A stretch of 64,000 nucleotides of DNA, taken from Zoroaster sp. YZ-2022 (taxonomy: Eukaryota; Echinodermata; Asteroidea; Forcipulatida; Zoroasteridae). Position 1 is the stretch's first letter. The number at the start of each line of letters is the position of its first letter. The notes beneath the pieces were generated by a model. It saw nothing but the letters and a program-made list of their open reading frames with translations, was not told the DNA's origin and did no database searches. The stretch is from assembly GCA_029582265.1 (NCBI GenBank), contig CM055819.1:9546135-9610134 (forward strand). Direction: 5' to 3'. The translations under genes were made by a program, and so were the position numbers. Positions 33,701-45,700 of this stretch are shown here, piece after piece.

Positions 33701-36700
33701 CCATGCTCATTGTGCATACATGCATTAGGAGAACACTACCATGGACTGGGTTATAGGCATGCTGGAACACTTTGTGTAGATAATAGATGTCCTGTATGAT
33801 AGTCACATGCAATAATGATCTCTTACTTTGGCCTGGTGCTATTGCAGAAATCATCAACAGACTCAATACTGCTGTAGCAAGACAAGATAATGAGTTAAGT
33901 AGTCTCCGTATGGAGCTAGAAGACTCAAAGGAGAAAGTCCGTAGTACCCAAGCAGCACTCGATGCCTCCTACAAGTAAGAAATAATCGCACATATTTCAA
34001 TTTCATTGGAATGGAAAAGGAGTGTTTTCTGTGTCATGAAATTGGATTACTATTTTCTTTGCAACAACATGATTGGCCTGTTTACACATGTGACTTTGTC
34101 GCCCTACTTAATATGCACTTCATAGCTTGTGTAATGAAATTAAGGAAAGACTACTCTTTCTTAACTTTCATTTTAAAATGAACACAGAAAATCTGAAATC
34201 ATTTTTACTATTGTCCCATTGATGACACATTAAATCTGCTGAAGCTGTCACAGTTTGGTTGCTGTACATACATATATCTCTTGATTCTTACTAAGTATAG
34301 ATGCAAGTTGGTTGTTTACTGTCTGTCTGATTCAAAGAGTGAAAGCATACTTGTTCCATGTCTTTAGTTACTATTCAACCAAGCTTCTAATAATTACTTC
34401 ACAATTAGTTTGTGAAATATCTCATGTAAATACATTTATTTTCCTATCTACAAATAGAGACCTAGCTGAGTTACATAAATGCATAGCAGCTAAGGATAGT
34501 AAGGTACAAGAGATACAGTTAAGTGCTGAGATGAATGCTAAAGAGGAACTAAGATTTGCTCTAGAACGAAGCCAACAGGAAGCCAGACGAGACCATGAAG
34601 CATTACTTCTACAGGTAAGTAGTACTTGGGACCCGGGGGCCAATATCAGAATAATTGCCCACCAGATTTGCTTAGTTACCAGCTTATTTTCCATATAAAA
34701 CATGTAGAATTTGACTGGTTTTCTTTACATATGCTGCTCTATGAAATTGGAATTTGATGTTTTGAAAGAATGAAACAAAAACCCAAAAGAATAAAACTAC
34801 ACACATATATTTATTGGTAAGGTATTGAATTGGTAATTCACATAATAACCAAATGGTGAATTTGTTGATATACAACTTATCCCTCCTGTTGATTGATCAT
34901 TCAATATCATTCAAATGGTTTTGAATGATTAAGGCACGATGTCAGTGTGTGTAATGCTTGCCAAATGGTACTTTGTGATGAATTCATCTAAACTGTACAT
35001 TGTATTGTTATCTACACAGCTTATCCATCATTCATAAACAGACAGTTGTCTAGTTTTGAATGGTCAGTCAACTCACTGGTTAAATAGTACCGAGAGTAGG
35101 AGGGTTTATAATGTTATGATCATTATGGTTGTCTGAGGTGCTGTCATTTTTAAGAATAGATAAATAATTTCCATTTCAAATTTAGGAAAGAGTTACTGTT
35201 TCCTAAATACCACATTAATATGAAAATCTCCGTGTATTTTCAAAAAGTTTTTCAAAGTGAAAAACTCTTCCCTGGTAATTGTTAATACTAGAATGAAGCC
35301 AGTAGCACACACAAACTGGTTAACCAAACTGGTTAATCAGTGATATGCTAACATTCCTTTGTTACATAGTTACACATAGTTACACATAGTTACACATAGT
35401 TACACATAGTTACAGTCGTCAAACAATGGGCGTCCACCAGTGCAAAACAAAACAGAAAAACTTCAGTGTTTGTTTTAAATACTGTAATTAGTGAAAAACA
35501 CTGATAAAATCAACATAATTTACCAAGATATATTCCTCTTAAATACTTTTGGCGTAAAGTGTTACACTTTTTGCAGAATCTCTTGCTAACCAGGGTTGAA
35601 ATTTTTGCTCATTGATGGCCATTCATATAAAATGACACTGAATACTTACAATAATACAAATGCCCTCTGACAACCGCTGATTGCATGATGATTTGCTTAT
35701 ATAGCCATGGATGGGGGCGAATACTAGGCCTGGGCGAATAGTAAAATTTACTATTCGATTAATCGCGCGGCAACTTTTCACGAATAATCGACTATTCGCG
35801 AATAGTTGGTCAATTTTTTTCCGCGGTTTATAAAAGTACTAAAACATTACAAACAATTGCTTTGATAGTAATTTTTGGCATATTTGTAACATTCAGACAA
35901 TAAACAAACATACATTAAGCTCTGTAATGCATGTAGTTTTTTCTTTATTTCTTGCAAAATTGTACTCGAAATAATACATTTTCGTAAGTGAAAATCCAAT
36001 CGCCATCAAGTTATTACTCTGGCAGCGTGGGAAACTTCCAGCACAATTAGCATTAACAGTGCACATTAAGCACATGCTAAGTCACGCGCAGTTACATTCA
36101 TCCCATATCAACAGAGGGAAGTCCACCTAAACCCCATAAAATGAACGCATTGAAGAGATCTTGTTTATATTTAAGTCGCCGTTAAAAGAAATACCAATTA
36201 GTTAACGGTCCCCCCTCTTATTTCAAATCGATTAGCCTAGTCCTATACACAAAATAAAAAATAACCATGCAAGCAGTACGTGTTTATGCTCATGCAGGGG
36301 CCACTTTTTAGACGTATTCGTTGTTTACGTCCAAAGCTTCCACAGTGTGCCCCGCACTATGCTTAAAAACCTTTGGTTCAGGCACACACGTGGTGCGTGT
36401 ACCCTGAACTGATTTTGTACGACGGCCTATGAATTTTGTGATTGACTTATGCTCACCGCAAATTACGTTATCATTATTGGACAAACTTTTCTTGGGAACC
36501 AAATGGGGCGTGGCAAACAATAACGTCATGTGATGCAATAAGTGGATCGGTGGGATTTATCATTACTGATCAGTAGACCTTACATTACCTGCAAGTGCAA
36601 AGGCAATTACACCCGCAATGCAAAAGGCAGTGACCAATAGAACCATGCTTTTCGTAGTTAATATTTATGAAAATAAATTGACATTTTCAAACAAATCGAT

Positions 36701-39700
36701 GTGTAATAAATAAACAACATTGAAACATTCAAGTTAGTGTAAATTAATCGCAGTTGTTTAATCATCAATTCGTCATCTCCAGCTTTTCTTCAAAAACAAA
36801 AACGTTACATGATTTTGTAGTGTTCAAATTTAATTACTATTAGCACAAGTTTATGCTACAAAAATATGAAGTATGTTCATTCAGCACTCTGCAAGTACCC
36901 CCCGCGGGTGCAGAATTTAGAAAAAATAGGTCACTGTTTGAGACTACAGGATTCAAGTATTGATATTCCCCCTAGAAAAAGTGGTGCAATCACTAGTTCC
37001 CCCGAAAATTGTTCCCTAGTTACGCCACTGCTCCAGAATGCCCATTGTCCAGTTGCTGGCAGTGATGAAGTGATTTATTCTTCATATAAATGTATTACAC
37101 TGTATTACATTTATTCTTAAGCGCTTTAGACATCAGCAAGGCTATGAACAGAACAATGACAAGACAGTTACTTAGGACAAATGAGTGCACCGTTATCATC
37201 ATTCAGCAGGTAACAGTCACTGCAGTCACAGCCAGCCAGCCAGCCTGCTATGGAAGCTATGGCAGGCTGGCTGGCTGTGACTGCAGCGACTGTTACCTGC
37301 TGAATGATGATAACGGCTATGCGTGTACTATTCACGAATACTACAATGCGTACAACTACCAGCAGTGCCTAGACAGAACAGCGCAATTGGCAGCATTACT
37401 CGCAAATAGTATCCGCGAATAGTTCGCGAATAGTTAACGAACAGTTCACGACCGCAATTTTTATGCCGTGTAAAGGCAATACATTATTACAGGTTGCAGT
37501 CACAGCCATCCAGCCTGCCCTGTCGGCTTCCTCAAAGGCATTACTTGTGAGTACTATTCGCGAATACTACAATGCGTACAACTACCAGCAGTGCCTAGAC
37601 AGAACGGCGCAATTGGCAGCATTACTCGCAAATAGTTCGCGAATAGTTCACAAACAGTTCACGACTGCAATTTTTATGCCGTGTAAAGGCAATACATTAT
37701 TGCAGGTAACAGTCGCTGCAGTCACACCCAGCCAGCCTGCCTTGTCGGCTTCCTCAAAGGCATTACTATTTGCAAACACTACAAAGTACAAAGCTTACCA
37801 CCATGACTAGACAAAACAGTGTAATTGCCAGCTTAATAGGATTACTCGCGAATAGTAGTTGTGAATAGTAAGCAAACACTTCACGGCCGCAAATTATGAA
37901 TGGTTCAAAGGCAATTGGTCATTATTCGCGAATAGTTGTAGGTATTCGCGCCTGCGCGATTAATCAAATAATTCAAATACCACGAGTACGATTAGCAACA
38001 ACTATTCGCGAATATTCGAATAATTGAATTTATTCACACAGGCCTAGTGAATACTAGCTCAAACATGCAACTACACCCATTCAGCCTGACCATAACACCC
38101 ATTTGTCTACCTTGTGTTGTCTTATAGATCAGTGATCTTCAGATGTCTATGAGTAGACAGGAGCAGCATGAAGCTCGTAAGGAGAATCACTTTAAACAGG
38201 AGATATCTGATCATCAGATGAGGCTACAGGAAGCAGAGGCCCGTAATCAGGAACTCAGTCAAAGCGTCAGTGCAGGTAAATACACACTTTTGCCTGTCAC
38301 TCAAACAACACAGATTGACCAGTAAGGTTACACTATACCTGACTGATTTACCTGTCTGTCAAGCTTTCTTATAGTATCCACTTTCAGGGTGAACAAGATC
38401 AGTTTTTTGTGAAACCTTTCATCCATGATGAAATATTGCAGTATTTGTTCATCTAGCAGTGTATCCACAACAAGTTTGGAGAAACCCATTGTGGTAATTT
38501 TGTTGTTAGTCATCGCCCATCTGGTAATGTTAAGAATGCATAATGAGCCCAGTCTTGTGTTCATAACTGTGTGCAGTGTGAAAAGATTTCTCATGTCTTG
38601 GTGCAAAACTAAATATTTCAAGTGGGTGGGGAATATTATCAAATAGATTGATGTATTATACAATGTATATGACTTATCACATTCTATCAATCTTGTATTG
38701 AATACTACATCATGGAATTTTATTCTGCCAAAGTGTCTTTATTACTATTAGTGTCTATTATTTAGGTGTCTCTATTACAGTATTGTTTGTTTATATTTTC
38801 TTTTGATTACAGTAGAATACCTGTGTGAGGTTATTTTTATTTTGAAAGTTCATGTACATAGTTACATCAATCTTTGGGAAGTATTTAAGTTCTGTTATAC
38901 CCCACAAGTTACATAATTCATCCATTTCAAAATTGTTAATGTCTATTTTATATGGAAATATATATGATTAACTTGTTTTCAAATTCTTCATGCTGTCAGA
39001 AGGCCTATTCTCAGTCTTACTTTCTGTATAATGCCAAAATTGGTCGAATGTGGAGTGAATGTCACATGTCATTGCACAACATCGCATAAATAAAATTGTT
39101 CATATACTGTTAAGTGTTTGATGATACATGTATCAACACATACCTCATGCTCCAATCAGTCTGTTTTGTTCTCATTTCAAAATCCAACAAAATCTGAGTA
39201 ATACTGTCACCAAGAGTGTGCATTCTATTGTATTTCTAATATATAAAATGTTGTATTATTTTGTGTACAGCTTCTCGTCCCTTATTGCGTCAAATTGAAA
39301 ACCTGAATGCAACCTTCAATGCCCAGTCTAGCAATTGGGAACAGGTTGAACGTAGCCTTACTGAAAGGCTTGCAGAGAGCCAAGCCCAGTTAGCTTCTGC
39401 CACAGAGAAAGAGCGTAGTGCCACAGAGAGCGCCCTCTTTGCTGGCTCCAAGTTATCATCGTTAGAATCACAGGTGGCATTATTGCGACAGGAGAAGTCT
39501 CGTCTACAGGCTGGGCTTGAGATGGCTGGGGCCAAGGTGGAATCATTAGAGGAATCAAAAGAAAGGTACTCTCCAAAACTAACCTAACTCAGAAATAATG
39601 TCCAAGGAAGTAAATGAAATGTTGTCTGATAGGTTTCCTACATTCCTCAAAAATTTATAATGGTCATTGAATTTTAATGACACCAATAACATCACAGAAT

Positions 39701-42700
39701 GAAATAATTGGAATCTCCATCAAGATCATGAGACACAAATTACTCCAGTCAAGTAAAATTACAAAAAAATGTTTTTTGTAAATCCTGTACACTTCCTTCA
39801 TATTTTCTTTATAATCAGAACACAGAGACTCACTACAATGCTGTCTTACAGATGTATGGTGAGAAAGCTGAAGAAGTACAAGAATTAAATCTAGATCTAC
39901 AGGATGTCAAACAAATTAGTCTCAAGTTTTCAATATTTCCTTATTAACTCAACAATCAAAAATTTGATGTCATTCTTTAATGCTTGTCTAAATGTTTTCA
40001 TCTTGGATTTCAGAGAGATGGCACGCACAGAGGCCCAGCTAAGCACCTACACCAAGGCACTTGAAGAGGCCCAGAGGGAGAAAGCACACTTGGAGAAACA
40101 GCTGGAGGTGGAGAAGATGAAAGTGGATACTGAACATAGGAAGTTACTGCTTTCTCAAGATGCCCTCAATGAAAAGGTGGGTCCCATCATAAATACACTG
40201 AGACACTTAATACTGTTGCATTTAAATTCTGATTATTATTTTATGAAATATTTCATTTTAACATAAGTTTCTGTACATATCTGCATTTGCAGAAATTTGT
40301 AATACTAAAACTGTATACTGGGTTAAAACAGCATGGCAATTTGTCAAAAACTATCCCTCAATAACTAACTTCTTATCTTTGGTTTGAGACTAAGTTTAAG
40401 ATTGAAAATTATCTGACCAAACCACAAAGAAGTTTACATATTTTCCCCACACCATTTAGGAGAGGAGATTGGCACAACAAGTGGAAGACAATAACAGTTC
40501 CCATGGTAACCATTCAGGAGCAAGCACCCCTGTTAATAATCTGCCAACCACTCCAGGCCCATTTCATACACCAACTCAGGTAAGAAATCTCAGATGGAGA
40601 GGGTCATTTATTATCTACTGTTATATTATTATATACTGTTATCATGTTATATATGATATATTTGTTTAAATTTTTTTATTTTGTTTTGAAATTTATTTAG
40701 TTGCCTCTTGATTATGAGTGTTCTAAGTATCATCAATATGGCAATGTATTATTCAGGTAATTTAAAAAGCCGAGATGATTTACATTTTCATTTTAAAACC
40801 TTTTGGAATTTTTGTTTTGTTTTTTGTTTTTTTGGAGAAGACAAAGTGTTAAGGTTGCTTCAAACTCTGGAGGATAAACACAATTAGCAACTAATTACCG
40901 CTCATATAGTAAGTAAAACTAACTACAATGTAGCACTTCAAACTATTGTGTTCACACTCCATTATTTTTGATAATTCAATCCAAATGGTGATATCCATTT
41001 GTATGTCAGGTTGATATTTTGGAGCGTACCATGTCTTGGTCTACATCAGGATCACTCTATGATAGTGTGGTTGGAGGATCAGCATCATCAGTCATTGAAG
41101 GACTACATTCTCAACTCAAACAGAGAGAAGGGGAGATAGTACAGCTACAGGTAAGGCTTAAATGACTGCTAGCCACGAGTCCAGTAGACCCTCAGCTCAT
41201 AGTCCAGTGGACCACTAGCTGGGAGTCCAGTGGACCACTAGCTGGGAGTCCAGTGGACCACTAGCTGGGAGTCCAGTGGACCACTAGCTGGGAGTCCAGT
41301 GGACCACGAGCTGGGAGTCCAGTGGACCACTAGCTGGGAGTCCCACTAGCTCGGAGTCCAGTGGACCACTACCTTGGAGTCCAGTGGACTAAAAGCTAGG
41401 AGTTCAGTGGATCACTAGCTGAGGAGTCCAGTGGATCACTAGCTCGGGAGTCCAGTGGACCACTAAGCTCGGAGTCCAGTGGACCACTAAGCTCGGAGTC
41501 CAGTGGACCACTAAGCTTTATCAACGGTAACTTTTTCATTGGTTTTGTTAAGGGCCAATTGTTATTTCCATTAATATGTGCCTGTGTCAGGTTCGCCTTC
41601 AAATAGTCTTTGACTGAAATAACAGATAGCCTGATGATATCACATGCACAATGTCTATTGTCTCGTCTGAGTTAGTCATACAGAGCTATTGTATGATTGA
41701 GTATATGTATATATTAAGCCACTATTCGTACAGTGTTCTTTATATGGATGTTTCTTACAGGGAGAGATATTACAATTGGAGCGTACTCGAGCTTCTATGG
41801 CTGAAGAGATTGTTAAGTTAACTAATTTGAATGAAACACTTGAAGAACAAGCCATGCTACTACCAGAGTACAAGAGAAAACTAATAGTAAGTGTCTCACC
41901 TGATACATTACTAAATATACATATCAGATATGAACAGTGTATGCAGTCTGCAACTAGTTCTTGCTGCTGTTTTGTATAATTCAATTCAGTAATATTGACA
42001 TTTATTTCCATACTCTATACAAGATTACTGTACAAAAAAAACTAATTCAAAAATACAACATGTATACAGTTGTCAGCACAGGCTATTCACCTTATGCACG
42101 ATAAATGTGAAAGTGATGCTGTAATATTCACAGCATCATATATTTTAATGCATGTGTATTACTATTATTAATAATGAGAATGTACTACAATGTATATCAA
42201 ATACTGGGAGATGGGAAAGTTCTTGTAAGGAAATATTTACATCTTTTAAGACCTTTTTTAAGAGTAAAACAGCCATAATTTTGTTCTATATTATCAGAAG
42301 GAAACTAATAAATGATACACAAATTACTCCAGTCAAGTAAAATTACAAAAAAATCTTGATGGTTTTTGTCAATCCTGTACACTTCCTTCATATTTTGTTT
42401 ATAATCAGGAGACAGAGACTCGCTACAATGCTGTCTTACAGATGTATGGTGAGAAAGCTGAAGAAGTACAAGAATTAAAACTAGATCTACAGGATGTCAA
42501 ACAAATGTACAGACAACAGGTAAATACTCGTACCTAACTTTATAGCCAAGATATAAACCCCCCGTAGACCAATGTACAGACAACAGGTAAATACTCATAC
42601 TTAACTTACATAGCCAAGATATAAACCAAAGGTGAGGTCATTTATTGCCTGTGGCAATGACCCCTTCCCCCAACTCCTTGAAATTGAATTCTCATTGATT

Positions 42701-45700
42701 AATTGCCCATCTTGTATCTTGTATTGGTGTACTCTCCTAAAAGCATTGCTGCTGTCCTGGAGACGGTGGGTTGCAATTCCATATGTGCTCTGTGTTTGTG
42801 CTGTCTAGGGTGTTTGTGCTGTCTAGGGTGTTTGTGCTGTCTAGGGTGTTTGTGCTGTCTAGGGTGTTTGTGCTGTCTAGGGTGTTTGTGCTGTCTAGGG
42901 TGTTTGTGCTGTCTAGGGTGTTTGTGCTGTCTAGGGTGTTTGTGCTGTCTAGGGTGTTTGTGCTGTCTAGGGTGTTTGTGCTGTCTAGGGTGGTATTGTC
43001 AATTTGTCCTGAGAGAGATTGGTAGCTCCATCTCTCTTATAGCTGGCAGTGCTTCTCTCAGGAACCCTTTCAGATTGGTCGCAGTGACCGCAGCCACTGG
43101 AAGCCTGTTCCAAATCCGGACAGCTCTTGGGAAAGGGCTATACAGGTAGCAGTCAACTCTGGCGAGTGGTTGCCTGTAGGTAAGGCTATGTTGGTTGGTC
43201 TGGTTGTGTCGGCTTGATCGTATGTTTTGGATGATGTTCGGAGGAGTAGTTATATTTACTTGGCCTCGTCGAATTTTGTAGAGGAATTCAACCTGATGGA
43301 GGAGACATCTGTCATGCAGGGTGTCCCATCCCAGTGAGGTCAGCATGTCAGACACACTTGAATCCCGGTAGTAGTCCTTCATGACAAAACGTGCTGCTTG
43401 GCGTTGGACACTCTCAACAATTCTGATGTTGCGGTTTGTATTTGGATTCCATGCACTTGTGGCAAATTCAAGTTGTGGTCTTACTAGAGTGTTATATGCT
43501 GTCTCCTTGACCTCCCTGCTGCATTTTCCAAGGGTGCGTCTGATCAGCCCAAGCGATCTTGAAGCCTTCTGCCTGAATGTTCCAGCCTGAATGTTCCAGC
43601 TTAGGTTGTCAGTGATGGTGACTCCAAGGTATTTGCATTTCTTCTCATGTGGGATGGCCTGACCAGAGATTGTAAAGGTATGTTCAAGCTTTTTCTTCTT
43701 CAGGGTGATGCAAAGGTGGCAACATTTTGTGATGTTGAAACTCATGTCCCATCTCTGGGCCCAATCAAAGACCGCCTGGAGATCAGCTTGGAGAGTCTCA
43801 AGATCTCTACGGGACTTGATGCACCTGTAGATTACACTGTCATCAGCAAAAAGCCTCATTGTTGACAGAACACCTTCACTGATGTCATTGATGTACAGAA
43901 GGAACAGGGCTGGACCAAGTTCAGAGCCTTGGGGGACTCCAGATATGACATCTGCAAGTGCAGACAGAGTACCATTGATTGCAACTTGCTGGGTCCTACC
44001 ACTCAAGAAACCTTGGATCCATGCCTTGGTTCTGCTTCTGATGCCATAGTATTCTAGCTTGTGCATCAACTTGCGATGATCTACTCTGTCAAAGGCCTTG
44101 CTAAAGTCTAGGAACAAGACATCCGTCTGATGTTTGTTGTTGATGTTAAAGGCCCAGTCATCAATGGCTTGTATGAGTTGCGTTTCACATGACAATTTCT
44201 CATGGAAACCATGTTGGTTGTTGATGATGATGTTATTTGCAGCAAGGTACTTAGCCATGTGGCTCAGGACTATGTACTCCATGATTTTACAACATATGCA
44301 TGTCAAGGAAACAGGGCGATAGTTTGCTGGATCACTCTTGCTGCCCTTCTTGTAGATACCTACAACACGAGCCTTGCGCCAATCAGATGGTAGCTCACCG
44401 GTAAAGTAAGACTGCTTGAAGATGTGGGTTAGAATAGGTGCAATTTCATCAGCGTAATCATGGAGCATGCGAGCCGGGATCTCATCGGGGCCACTAGGCT
44501 TGTTGGTTTTTAGCTGTTTGAGTTGTTTCAACACTCCATTTAGCCCTACTGTCAGATCTTCTATTGAGATATACGGAGAAGGACCTTTGTCTGGGAGATC
44601 ATCAGAGTCACTCTCATGGGTGAAGACGGAGGTAAACTGATTGTTAAGGCCTATAGCCTTCTCCATGTCTGTAGCATAAGTCTTATCAGCCACCCTGAGA
44701 GTGGGGATTCCAAGTGATTCTCTCTTCTGTGACCTTACGTAAGTCCAGAACTTCTTTCCATTTGTCTTCAGGCTGCTTCCTATGATGCTGTTCATGTAGA
44801 TATCATGTGCATTTTTCTACATCCTCTGGACTTCATTTCGTTTGGATTTGTACCTGTCCCATGTTTCTGGGGTCATGGTTTTTCTTGTACAACCTGTCTC
44901 GTTTATTCATCTGTTTGACGATCTTCTGGGTGATGTATGGGTGGCTAGGTTTCCCTTTGTCTGTAAAATGGGGAATAAGCGTCACGGCATCGGTAATGGC
45001 TTGAATGAAGAATTTCCAGTTGTCCTCTATTGGTGAGTCATCTGGGGCTCCACAGAAGTATTCACTTGATGCATCTTCCAGTTTCCTCTTGACTAAGTGT
45101 TGATCTGCTTTATCATACTTGTAGATTGTGCGCCGAGGCTTTTTCTGTGACCTTGGTATCATGTTAATGTCGAAGAGGGCAATGTCATGGTCACTTATAC
45201 CAGGCTTCACTCTCACATTGTCCACTATCTCAGGATTTGAAGTTAGGACCAGGTCGAGTATGGAACCTGATCTTGGCCTAGTTATGTCCTTAGTTAGTTG
45301 GACTAGGCCATTTTCGTTGAGAAAGGTGAGGAACCTGTTATGCTGTGCTTGGGTCTGCATGCTTGTAGTCTCCATATTGTTCCAGTCAATGTCTGGGAAA
45401 TTCCAATTCCCAGCTAAGATAATGTTGGGTAGGTTTTTGTGCTTGGAGAGGATCTTACTGAGGCTGTCTTGTACATGATCCATAGTAATATTCGTCGCAT
45501 TTGGTGGACGGTAGTAGCTACCGATATAAATACAACTATGTTTAGCAGATTGTATTGATGCCCAATCACTTCTGTGTCGGAATCAAATTCGGGCCTTTCA
45601 AGAACAGTGATGTCATTTCTGACTGCTAGAAAGACACCCCCACCATGAGCTGAACGGTCCTTTCTGTATACTTCATATTTCTCAGAGAACACAGAGTAGG

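Noticed and set aside
36308..36538. 76-codon - strand frame inside the hAT-like element
   Set aside because: No similarity to hAT transposase motifs; too short to support a gene.
45128..45478. + strand frame of 116 codons
   Set aside because: Antisense shadow of the LINE endonuclease.
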